DNA of 64,000 bases, taken from NCBI GenBank assembly GCA_026552955.1, contig JAPMTS010000005.1, positions 1 to 64,000 of the forward strand, in the 5' to 3' direction. This document shows, piece by piece, positions 9,398-17,309 of this stretch. Positions within the stretch are counted from its first letter, which is position 1. Each line of letters opens with the position of its first letter. The stretch is from Candidatus Methanoperedens sp. GTDB lineage: Archaea > Halobacteriota > Methanosarcinia > Methanosarcinales > Methanoperedenaceae. A program made the translations under genes and the position numbers. Below the pieces are notes generated by a model. It saw only the letters and a list, made by a program, of their open reading frames with translations. It searched no databases and was not told where the DNA came from.

Positions 9398-12217
9398 ATG
9401 AGCGTGTTCGGTTTACTTGATCCCAGGATCCAGGAAGCTCTGGCAAAGCAGGGATTTATTTCCCCCACACAGCCCCAGGTACTTACGATCCCATATGTGA
9501 TGGCAAAAGAACATGTTCTTCTTATAGCTCCAACAGGTTCCGGGAAAACCGAATCGATGGTTCTTCCGGTCTTTCACAGCGTAATGCAAGAAAGAAAAGA
9601 AGAAAGACGCGGGATCCATGTCCTGTATATCACACCGCTTCGTGCCCTTAACAGGGATATGCTGTTGCGCCTTGAATGGTGGGGAAAAGAACTGGGACTG
9701 AAAGTCGCTGTGCGCCATGGTGATACGACCACATATGAGAGGCAGAAACAGTCGTTAAAACCTCCGGATTTTCTTGTAACAACACCTGAAACTTTGCAGA
9801 TAATGCTTACCGGAAAAAGGCTTCGGAATAACCTTAAAACAGTCACGCACGTGATAATTGATGAGGTGCATGAGCTTGCTTCCTCAAAAAGAGGCGCACA
9901 GCTATCTATTGCACTTGAGCGCCTTGTAGAAGTGGCCGGGGAATTCCAGAGGCTTGGTTTGTCTGCAACTGTGGGGAAACCCGGTGAGATAGCGCATTTT
10001 CTTTCAGGAACGGATCGAACCGCCCGTGTTATTGAAGTCCAGCTCCTGAAGCGTCTTGAGTTCACTGTTTTGTGTCCCAAACCTGCAAAGGTGGATAATG
10101 AATCATCGAGAAAACTCATGTGTACGCCTGTTATGGCAGCACATCTTCGAATCATTTCAGGAATTGTGGATAATCATAAATCCACTCTCATATTTGTGAA
10201 TACGAGAGAATCAGCAGAAATGCTGGGCTCGAGATCCAGGATGCTTGGGCTTTCCATCGGAGTGCATCACGGCTCTTTATCAAAAGAAATGCGCATCGAA
10301 GCTGAGATACATTTTAAGAATGGAAGCCTACGCGGGCTTATCTGCACATCTTCTATGGAACTTGGTATCGATATTGGCGATGTTGACCATGTTATCCAGT
10401 ATATGTCACCGCGCGAGGTTACCCGTTTGATACAGAGAGTGGGAAGAGCAGGCCACTGGGTGGGTGAGAAGTCAAGCGGGACAATTTTAACAACAGGCGC
10501 AGACGATGCTGCGGAATCATCAACCATCACGCGCAGGGCAAAGTCTGGCGAGATCGAGATAATCAACATACATGAGAATAGCACTGACACCCTGGCCAAC
10601 CAGATATGCGGGATGGCCCTTGATTTTGGACAAATATCAACAGATGGTATTTTTTCCATTGTAAAAAGAGCGTATCCTTTTCGCACACTTAAGATAGAAC
10701 TTTTAAGGGCAGTATTAAAACAGCTGGAGGATACCCGCCTTGTCCGATTTGAGAACGATACTATTGGCAGGAAAATGAAAACCTGGCAGTATTATTACGA
10801 AAATCTCTCAATGATACCTGATGAGAAGCGCTATGAGATATTTGATATAGTCAGCGGCAGGACAGTTGGTGCTCTTGATGAGGCGTTCGTGGTTGATTTT
10901 GCAGAAGCTGGAGCCGTATTTATTGCAAAAGGCGAAATGTGGCGCATCATTGAGATTATAAGTGAAAAAAGCAGGATCAAAGTTGAACCCATAAGCGATC
11001 CTGGAGCTGACGTCCCAAACTGGATCGGCGATGAGATACCTGTTCCTTATGCGGTTTCACAGGAAGTGGGATTGATCCGAAAGCGCCTGGCAGACGAGAT
11101 CAGAAGCGGAAAGAGCGCCCACAGCATCATCGAGGCTTACAGGAAAGACTATCCCTCAGATAATGATGCGGCCTATGAAATCCTGGAATTGGTGACACGG
11201 CAGGTCAATAAAGGTCTTACTGTTCCTTCCAATGATAATGTTGTCATTGAACAGGATGGGACATCTATCTTAATTAACGTATGCGGCGGGCATAAAGTGA
11301 ATGAAACCCTGGGGCGCGTCATTACATCGCTTCTCACTGCAAGGTTCGGGGCAAGCGTTGCAATGGAGATAGACCCTTACAGGATAAAGCTTGAGCTTCC
11401 GAGATTATTCAATGCGCAAAAGATTCAGGAAATGCTGCTTACAATAAATCCCGATCATATTGAGCCTATTATCGAGATGACGCTTAAGAATTCTATGCTC
11501 CTTAAATGGAAGATGGTGCATGTGGCCAGAAAATTCGGGGCTCTCGGCCGGGATGTGGATTATGAGAGAATAAGCATGAAAAAGCTGCTCGATGTTTTTG
11601 AGCGAACCCCGATGTATGATGAAGCGGTGCGTGAAATATTCCAGGATAAACTTGATATCGCACGTTCCATAGATGTCATGAAAGGCATACAGAACGGGAG
11701 CCTGGAGATCGTTATCCAGCCCATAAGCCCGATAGGCGAGGCGGGTTTCATGGGAGGGCGCGAATTGATGGCGCCTGAGAGGGCTGACAGTTCCATAATC
11801 ATGATTTTAAAAAGCAGGATACTGGAAGACAGGGTCATACTTTTCTGCATTAACTGCAAGAAATGGCGCTCCACCAGGGCTGTAAAAAACGTGCCTGAGC
11901 GCCCTGAATGTCCACTGTGCGGCAGCAGGATGATAGCTGCTCTTAAGCCCTGGGAGGAAGAGGAAATAAAGATCGCAAAAAGGCCTGAAAAGGAAAAAAC
12001 CGAAGAGGAAAGAAAAAGGACGGCGCGGGTTTTCAAGAATGCAAATCTTGTACTCTCACACGGGAAAACCGCAGCCATAGCGCTTGCTTCAAGAGGGATA
12101 GGGCCTGAGACGGCATCAAGGGTTATCGGAAAGCTGAGGGTTGATGAAGAGGAGTTTTACCGGGATATCCTGATAGCAGAGAGGAATTATGCAAAGACCA
12201 AGAGGTTCTGGGAGTAG
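9398..12217 (+). CDS. Lhr-type large superfamily 2 helicase
   Basis: ATP-dependent DNA/RNA helicase of the Lhr family (3'-5', DNA repair or replication-fork processing). It has 939 residues: the Lhr core plus an extra tail. Walker A is APTGSGKTE (Lys50), the DEVH box is 155-158, SAT follows in LSATVG, and motif VI is QRVGRAGHW. A winged helix and Lhr-core C-terminal domain follow. Near the end, CINCKKW and CPLCGS make a four-cysteine zinc site. It probably shares a transcript with the CYTH gene. The convergent membrane-protein gene ends 4 nt away. Confidence 0.92.
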   Translation: MSVFGLLDPRIQEALAKQGFISPTQPQVLTIPYVMAKEHVLLIAPTGSGKTESMVLPVFHSVMQERKEERRGIHVLYITPLRALNRDMLLRLEWWGKELGLKVAVRHGDTTTYERQKQSLKPPDFLVTTPETLQIMLTGKRLRNNLKTVTHVIIDEVHELASSKRGAQLSIALERLVEVAGEFQRLGLSATVGKPGEIAHFLSGTDRTARVIEVQLLKRLEFTVLCPKPAKVDNESSRKLMCTPVMAAHLRIISGIVDNHKSTLIFVNTRESAEMLGSRSRMLGLSIGVHHGSLSKEMRIEAEIHFKNGSLRGLICTSSMELGIDIGDVDHVIQYMSPREVTRLIQRVGRAGHWVGEKSSGTILTTGADDAAESSTITRRAKSGEIEIINIHENSTDTLANQICGMALDFGQISTDGIFSIVKRAYPFRTLKIELLRAVLKQLEDTRLVRFENDTIGRKMKTWQYYYENLSMIPDEKRYEIFDIVSGRTVGALDEAFVVDFAEAGAVFIAKGEMWRIIEIISEKSRIKVEPISDPGADVPNWIGDEIPVPYAVSQEVGLIRKRLADEIRSGKSAHSIIEAYRKDYPSDNDAAYEILELVTRQVNKGLTVPSNDNVVIEQDGTSILINVCGGHKVNETLGRVITSLLTARFGASVAMEIDPYRIKLELPRLFNAQKIQEMLLTINPDHIEPIIEMTLKNSMLLKWKMVHVARKFGALGRDVDYERISMKKLLDVFERTPMYDEAVREIFQDKLDIARSIDVMKGIQNGSLEIVIQPISPIGEAGFMGGRELMAPERADSSIIMILKSRILEDRVILFCINCKKWRSTRAVKNVPERPECPLCGSRMIAALKPWEEEEIKIAKRPEKEKTEEERKRTARVFKNANLVLSHGKTAAIALASRGIGPETASRVIGKLRVDEEEFYRDILIAERNYAKTKRFWE

Positions 12218-12221
12218 TGTT

Positions 12222-13262
12222 TCATCGGGCTGAATATAGTAAAATCAAGGAATCAATCCCGAATTCCCCGGCATTGAAATCCTTTGATATGATTTTATCA
12301 TTGCCTGGGAGTATCTGGACAGTGCCCTTCTTATGAGGATAAAGCTCCTGGTTTGTGGAGGAAAGATTAATTGTTATGGTTCCTTTGTTACCAATTTCTA
12401 GTTTTGTATCACCTTCTGACGAATTTTTTTCTTTATAAGAAAAATGCGATCCATCCGCTACTATTCCATATTTCAACGTTGATGTGGTGTTTTCATTGAT
12501 ATATTTCAATAGAATCGAATCAATATCAACATCCATCCCTGTTCCCTTGACGTTTATATATAATTGATTTATGGGCACATAAGATTTATCCATTATTTCT
12601 CCTGATATGGCTGTAATTAACATGTTCGAAGAAATATCCAGGGTTGAATCATCACCTACGGAAATGGGTTTTTTAGATGCTTTTTCTATTGAAGTGGTAA
12701 TTTTACCTACAAAAGCCGAGTTTAAAAAAATTATGATCAAAACCATAAAAATAATAATAATTGTTTTGGTATTTATTATTTTAGAATATATTTGATGTTT
12801 ATCAAAAAAGCAATCAAATATTATCGATTGAATCAAGAATAAAATCGGGATAAGAAGTAAAAAAATAAAAATTATTGAAAAAATTTTTGGCAAGGTTCCT
12901 TCCGATTTTAGAAATCCGTAGAAGAAGATCAATACAATTATCATAAAATTAGATATAATAGCAATTAATTCTATCGCCATTTTATCAATTCTCTTCATTT
13001 CCACGATATCATTATCGTTTTCGTTCTCATTTGCGGGATCAATGGAAATAACATCCTGAATAAATGATCTCAGTACTATTATGAAAACTGCAAAAAAAAG
13101 CCCGATGATACCAATTGGAATATATATATTATCGGCAAGCAGTTCATATGTACTAGAATAAAGAAGCGTTATTATTGCGGAAAAGAGAGATAAAGCGGCA
13201 TAAAGTTTTAATATGACTTTATGTTTTATGGTCGTTTTGATCATAAACATGATTGTCTCCAT
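12222..13262 (-). CDS. Polytopic membrane protein with archaellin-like C-terminal domain
   Basis: 346 residues. Five membrane helices are visible at about 18-40, 46-68, 95-118, 125-152 and 165-188, with an acidic cytoplasmic loop (NENENDND) between the second and third. After the last helix, residues 190-346 form a beta-rich domain. Its order of segments resembles archaellin/pilin globular domains: SSNMLITAISGEI, NQLYINVKGTG, IDSILLKYI, GTITINLSSTNQELYPHKKGT and GIDSLILLY. I do not know a named family. Several in-frame ATGs lie within the first seven codons; none has a strong Shine-Dalgarno. AT content is higher than in its neighbours. Confidence 0.65.
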   Translation of the reverse strand: METIMFMIKTTIKHKVILKLYAALSLFSAIITLLYSSTYELLADNIYIPIGIIGLFFAVFIIVLRSFIQDVISIDPANENENDNDIVEMKRIDKMAIELIAIISNFMIIVLIFFYGFLKSEGTLPKIFSIIFIFLLLIPILFLIQSIIFDCFFDKHQIYSKIINTKTIIIIFMVLIIIFLNSAFVGKITTSIEKASKKPISVGDDSTLDISSNMLITAISGEIMDKSYVPINQLYINVKGTGMDVDIDSILLKYINENTTSTLKYGIVADGSHFSYKEKNSSEGDTKLEIGNKGTITINLSSTNQELYPHKKGTVQILPGNDKIISKDFNAGEFGIDSLILLYSAR

Positions 13263-13431
13263 TTGGACAGGGGTCTATTTGAAAGAGTATATTGCTCATT
13301 ATTTTATTATGATAAATTGTATCCAATTCACACGAATATATACATAGGTGTGAAAATGGTATTTCTGGATTTACTTTTTTGACTTCCCTCATGGCTTAAA
13401 TAGAAATATCAGTACAACCATAAAGTACAAC

Positions 13432-13551
13432 TATGCCTTTGCAATACAATTAGCATCGGTGATTCGAAAGAAAGGGGACGTCTTCATTACTAATGATAGG
13501 GGATTGAAACATGTGAAGGAAATCAAGATTTTGACATTAGAGGATATGTGA
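13432..13551 (+). pseudogene. Remnant of a PIN-domain (VapC-like) toxin
   Basis: Within the 408 nt gap 13263-13670, an uninterrupted frame reads YAFAIQLASVIRKKGDVFIT, then NDRGLKHVKEIKILTLEDM and a TGA at 549-551 past 13000. This is the typical end of a VapC PIN domain: the DALHxA-like helix, the DVFITND strand with its acidic residue, and a closing LxLxDL. Nothing upstream resembles the first two thirds of the domain, and no antitoxin gene is present. The rest of the gap holds AT-rich promoter-like sequence and no gene that I can support. Confidence 0.6.
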
Positions 13552-13670
13552 TTTGCATTTCCCCTCTACCAAGGGCAGGACATTGTCCTGATATGTTTGT
13601 ATTTCCCTCATAGTCAGCCATTACTTTTATATACTCAGCTTATTATTATATAATCGGACTGATATCAAAA

Positions 13671-14318
13671 ATGATTATAGTCAGTGAAGACGAAGATGAA
13701 GGGGACTCTAATCCGTTTCTTTTTTTAGGGCAACCAGTACACGACAACGTACTTAATATCAACCATGATTACCGTTATTTAAGGATGGGATATTATGTAT
13801 CTGCGCATGCTGAAACCTTTGGAGTAGATGTCACACCGAATTGTACGGAAATAATGGATGCCTACAGGAATCCGCTTTTGATAGAAAAAGCGAAAAGACA
13901 TGGGATTCGCACCAATTATTACAGGCTGATAACATCTTCAGGAAGCGAAATTGACGCTCCAGCAGTATTGTTCGCCGTAAATCCGTTTACAAATAACTCA
14001 ATGAAAGTGGTGGATTCCGGCTCAAAACTTCCCGGAATGATAAAGAGAATGAGCATGGGAGCCAGATTTCCTGTTTCGATACATCCCCTGACAGGTGAAG
14101 TTATGGAAATAATTCAGATGTTCGGGGAATCAACCAACGAAGAAACATCAGATTTCGCAAAAAAATTCTATGAAGTATTCAATATCCCCATCTGTAAACT
14201 AATTGTTCAGATAGACGATGGCGGTGTTGTGCTGAACCATTGCGAACCGGCATTGAAAAAGGAAGTTAATTGGGATATTGTTCATGATAAAGTGCGCGAA
14301 ATAAAACGAAGCGTTTGA
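13671..14318 (+). CDS. RimK-like ATP-grasp N-terminal (RLAN) domain protein
   Basis: 215 residues. The segment NINHDYRYLRMGYYVSAHAE (about 27-46) matches the core of the RLAN domain (SYRYLSKGYYVSLLAE in typical members), which is normally fused to a RimK-like ATP-grasp. Here it is a separate gene, and the ATP-grasp follows immediately, overlapping or 5 nt away depending on its start. In other genomes RLAN proteins sit with glutamate-cysteine-ligase-like and GNAT genes. The product is predicted to help make a modified amino acid or small peptide; the exact reaction is unknown. Confidence 0.75.
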   Translation: MIIVSEDEDEGDSNPFLFLGQPVHDNVLNINHDYRYLRMGYYVSAHAETFGVDVTPNCTEIMDAYRNPLLIEKAKRHGIRTNYYRLITSSGSEIDAPAVLFAVNPFTNNSMKVVDSGSKLPGMIKRMSMGARFPVSIHPLTGEVMEIIQMFGESTNEETSDFAKKFYEVFNIPICKLIVQIDDGGVVLNHCEPALKKEVNWDIVHDKVREIKRSV

Positions 14319-14323
14319 GTCTT

Positions 14324-15190
14324 ATGAAAATAGCTTGCTTTGTGGAAGCATACAATTTTATTGTTAAATCCGAGCGCATCGCTCTTATGAAATTCAAATC
14401 CACATCTGAATCCATGGGGCATGACTTTGAATTTATCTATAAGAATGATATTTCGAAAATCCCGGAATATGATGCCCTTTTCATACGGGCGACCACTGAT
14501 CCGAGCAGCTCGGCATACATCATTTCAAGACTTGCCGAACAATCGGGATTAAAAGTTATTGATGACCCTCAATCCATAAGGACATGTTCTAATAAGGTGA
14601 TACTGCATGATCTTTTCCATAAAAATAATATACCTTCGCCAAAGTCTATTTTATTTCACGGTGATTATTCCAGGGAAACTCTTGATTCGATAATTTCAAC
14701 TCTTGGATTACCCGTAATAATCAAAACGCCATATACGCGATTTTCATCCCATGTCGAAAAAGCAAGTAATGAGGCACAATTCATTGAAATATCGAAACAT
14801 TTGCTCAGGAAAGCCAAAGTTCTCGTCCTCCAGGAATACGTCCAATCGGATTTTGACTGGCGAGTAGGTATCCTTCGCAATGAAGTGCTTTATTTATGCA
14901 AGTATTGCATTCCTGACGGGGGATGGAAAGTAAGATCGAAGATAAATGGGAAAAACGTGTGGGGAGACACTATTGCATTATCAAGGGATTCAATTTCTCC
15001 CGGACTGAAAGAGCTCTCCATAATGCTTTCAAAATGTGTAGGCAATGGTCTTTATGGTCTTGATGTGAAAGAAATAAATGACGTTTACAAGGTCATTGAG
15101 ATAAATGATAATCCAAGCATATATGACGGCTATGAAGATACAGTAGATGGGGATATTTATGAGAAGATCGTAAATGCCCTTGTTTCGTGA
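14324..15190 (+). CDS. RimK-like ATP-grasp ligase
   Basis: 288 residues. Its ATP-grasp features are CSNKVILHDLFHKNNIPSP before the nucleotide pocket, LPVIIKTPY (ATP-binding Lys), VLVLQEYVQ (hinge), DWRVGILRNEV and the metal-binding KVIEINDNPS near the C-terminus. Such enzymes join an amine to a carboxylate through an acyl phosphate. A TTG at 14315 overlaps the RLAN stop; the ATG at 14324 is the likelier start (MKIACFVEAYNF). It should act with the RLAN protein just upstream. A convergent GNAT gene ends 30 nt downstream. Confidence 0.85.
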   Translation: MKIACFVEAYNFIVKSERIALMKFKSTSESMGHDFEFIYKNDISKIPEYDALFIRATTDPSSSAYIISRLAEQSGLKVIDDPQSIRTCSNKVILHDLFHKNNIPSPKSILFHGDYSRETLDSIISTLGLPVIIKTPYTRFSSHVEKASNEAQFIEISKHLLRKAKVLVLQEYVQSDFDWRVGILRNEVLYLCKYCIPDGGWKVRSKINGKNVWGDTIALSRDSISPGLKELSIMLSKCVGNGLYGLDVKEINDVYKVIEINDNPSIYDGYEDTVDGDIYEKIVNALVS

Positions 15191-15219
15191 ACTACGGGGG
15201 AGTGCTGCATTAAGTTCCT

Positions 15220-15666
15220 TCAGAATTTTCTCATAAGATGCAGCGCGTCATCACCGTTCTTATAGTAATGGGGTAGTTCTTTATCGACAATAAAATCCTT
15301 TGACCTGTATAGATCCTGTGCGATCCTGTTATTAATTCCCACTTCCAGTGTCACATTATCATATCCTTTTTCTTCCAGTATATCCAGGGCAGTATCCATG
15401 AGCGAACCCGCTATTCCCCTTCTCCTGTGTTCGGGATGTACGTTCAAAGAATATATCCTTGCATTTAATATACGTTCTCTTAAAAGGACTATAATAGATC
15501 CCACTATATTACCGCTAATTTGCGCGACCAATACTATCGATCTGGCTTTTAACAACAGGTATTTTAGCTGCTTTCTATGAAATGTCTCTTCTTTGTAACA
15601 TATTTGTTCAAGATCCAGAAGTGAATCAAGGTCATCTTTCGTTGCAGAACGGATATGCCATTTCAC
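15220..15666 (-). CDS. GNAT N-acetyltransferase (RimI-like)
   Basis: About 148 residues with a complete GNAT fold. The acetyl-CoA pyrophosphate loop is RRRGIAGSLM, the preceding strand is IYSLNVHPEH, and the closing segment NRIAQDLYRSKDF is typical of RimI-type enzymes. I chose the GTG at 15666 because it forms a GTGA overlap with the upstream DUF2111 stop and matches the family start (WHIRSATKDDLD). An ATG at 15693 with an AGGT site would add nine residues. Substrate unknown; ribosomal N-terminal acetylation or small-molecule acetylation are both possible. Confidence 0.82.
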   Translation of the reverse strand: MKWHIRSATKDDLDSLLDLEQICYKEETFHRKQLKYLLLKARSIVLVAQISGNIVGSIIVLLRERILNARIYSLNVHPEHRRRGIAGSLMDTALDILEEKGYDNVTLEVGINNRIAQDLYRSKDFIVDKELPHYYKNGDDALHLMRKF

Positions 15667-16070
15667 GGAACCGTCACTCGCGCCCTTACGCATTCCTGGA
15701 CCTGTTTTACCACTTCAGGATAGTCACCAAAGATGAAGCCAAGGTCTACTGTACCCACCACATCAACCACCCCGATGGCAGCAATGCCATATCCTTCTTT
15801 ATTTCTTATTGGCACGACGATAACGGGAATTCCCGCATATTTGCCGCTTGTGGGAATACAACGGATCGTCTTGTTCTCTTTTAATACGGACTCAAGTATG
15901 GGACCGGAATAATCATTATCAAGGACCTTTCCTTTCTCGATCCTGACTCCCTTTTTATTCAGGCTTCTCATAGTAACCGGAAGCCCCAGGAGTTCATGTA
16001 TCGCCAGCGCAAAAGGGGCGATATCTTCGGCGCTTCCATCTGCTGATATCAGGATATTAGTGTATTTCAT
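15663..16070 (-). CDS. DUF2111 family protein
   Basis: 135-residue archaeal protein resembling DUF2111 (COG4029), function unknown. Recognisable parts are FALAIHELLGLPVTMRSLNK, GVRIEKGKVLDNDYSGPIL and the glycine-rich YGIAAIGVVDVVGTVDLG. It sits between a UspA-like gene (22 nt upstream) and the GNAT gene, with which it shares four bases. The three look like one small operon, but no shared function is known. Confidence 0.75.
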   Translation of the reverse strand: MKYTNILISADGSAEDIAPFALAIHELLGLPVTMRSLNKKGVRIEKGKVLDNDYSGPILESVLKENKTIRCIPTSGKYAGIPVIVVPIRNKEGYGIAAIGVVDVVGTVDLGFIFGDYPEVVKQVQECVRARVTVP

Positions 16071-16091
16071 AATACTGCCTCTGTTAATGGA

Positions 16092-16490
16092 TCATCGTGC
16101 AACAAGGACGGTACATTGCGCATTCCGGACCACGTTCTCTGCTACGCTTCCCAGAAGCACTCTCTTGAATCCTTTCTTTCCTTCAGAGCCCATTACGATA
16201 GTATGGACTTTGAGACTTTTTGCCACATTCAGGATCGTTTCAGCCGGGCTTCCAAGTTTCAATATTTTCTGGATTTCAATACCCGTTTTTTTTCCATCTT
16301 CTGCCACCTCGTCCAGGATCTTTTCACCATATTTTATCAATTCGGCCTGTTCCGACGTTGAAGGGATATTTACTACATAGAGCGCAGCCATTCGAATATT
16401 ATATGATTTTGCAATCTTTAATGCCGCTATCTCTGCTTTTTTTGCTGACTCGGAACCATCCGTCGCAAGAAGAACTTCAACTTTTGCCAT
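16092..16490 (-). CDS. Universal stress protein (UspA family)
   Basis: 132 residues, one Usp domain. The start VEVLLATDGSESAKKA, and the ATP-binding signature MGSEGKKG followed by LLGSVAENVVRNAQCTVLV, show a nucleotide-binding member. Such small homodimeric proteins respond to stress or energy state. It is the first gene of the UspA-DUF2111-GNAT operon. Confidence 0.92.
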   Translation of the reverse strand: MAKVEVLLATDGSESAKKAEIAALKIAKSYNIRMAALYVVNIPSTSEQAELIKYGEKILDEVAEDGKKTGIEIQKILKLGSPAETILNVAKSLKVHTIVMGSEGKKGFKRVLLGSVAENVVRNAQCTVLVAR

Positions 16491-16570
16491 ATCTAATTTT
16501 TAGGCGTTAAACATATTAAGGATTGTGTTGTTGATGATTAACCACGTTTTTTTTTACAGAAATGGGTTCA

Positions 16571-16612
16571 AAGGGGGAAGAAAGCTCCCGACTTCAGTCG
16601 TGGAGAGGGTCT
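16571..16612. repeat. IS200/IS605-like right-end hairpin remnant
   Basis: The sequence GAAAGCTCCCGACTTCAGTC followed by GTGGAG folds into a stem of CTCCCGAC with GTCG(T)GGAG around a TTCA loop (16585-16605), with one bulged T. This look, a GC-rich stem with a central CTTCAG, is typical of the right end of IS200/IS605 and TnpB elements, where it also forms the 3' part of the guide RNA. No transposase or TnpB gene lies near. It sits in the 167 nt gap upstream of uspA. Confidence 0.4.
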
Positions 16613-16657
16613 CAATAACAATACTGGGCAACTCCTCACCACACATGCCTGATGATA

Positions 16658-16993
16658 TCAATATCCTCCAGACTTCAGGAAATCATCCACCAGATTCTTT
16701 CTCACGTTCAGCCTGTTTTCGTCCACAACCTCAATGAATTTGATGACCTTCTGGGCTTTTCGTTCTTCTTCGGGGCAGCCGCCGCACTCATAGATATAAT
16801 GCAGGAAACCTGTCTCGAAATCCTCTATCGTCCTTTTATGGGCATAAGAAGTGCCGCACATGAGGCAGTTGCCGACCACCGGCACAAGCTCGCTGCACTC
16901 GGGGCACTCATGGACAAATACTTGCATCACGTTCTCATATCTGTCTACAGCGGTGAGTTTGAATTCGGTTTTCTTTTTTTTTGGTTCTTCCAA
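16658..16993 (-). CDS. Small zinc-ribbon protein
   Basis: 111 residues, lysine-rich N-terminus (PKKKKTEF). Two CxxC pairs are seen: CPECSELVPVVGNCLMCG forms a classic zinc ribbon, and a later YECGGC adds cysteines. The C-terminal half is helical. I do not recognise a named family. A micro-ORF lies 75 nt upstream on the same strand. DNA, RNA or protein binding are all possible. Confidence 0.65.
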   Translation of the reverse strand: MEEPKKKKTEFKLTAVDRYENVMQVFVHECPECSELVPVVGNCLMCGTSYAHKRTIEDFETGFLHYIYECGGCPEEERKAQKVIKFIEVVDENRLNVRKNLVDDFLKSGGY

Positions 16994-17067
16994 GGCATCA
17001 CCCTGCTAAAATCATTGTTATAACCAAAGGAAAAAATGAAAAGACAAGTAAATCCATGTTCATAGTC

Positions 17068-17142
17068 TTACTTGCTCTTCTTTTTATTCTCCCGGTGCTT
17101 TCTGATTCTTTCTTTTTCTACCGGACTTATTACGCCGCCCAT
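17068..17142 (-). CDS. Candidate 24-residue basic microprotein
   Basis: ATG at 17142 begins a 24-codon frame, MGGVISPVEKERIRKHRENK then KKSK and TAA. A near-perfect Shine-Dalgarno, AAAGGTGAT, lies 5-6 nt before the ATG, the same type used by the ribosomal operon in this window. The peptide is strongly basic and lies in the 316 nt interval between the zinc-ribbon gene and ileS, pointing toward the zinc-ribbon gene. No homologue is known to me. Short length makes it uncertain. Confidence 0.4.
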   Translation of the reverse strand: MGGVISPVEKERIRKHRENKKKSK

Positions 17143-17309
17143 TAAATATCACCTTTAATCAGGATGAATTCATTATAGATAAATTTTTCTGCTTGGATCT
17201 TGTGGTCTTAAAAAACGCTGTTCGACCTTCATTCCAAACAGAAATCCCACCATAAAGTTTTAATTGCTTCATCACCGTACTAACCACTCATTACCTGGAG
17301 ATTATTTTT

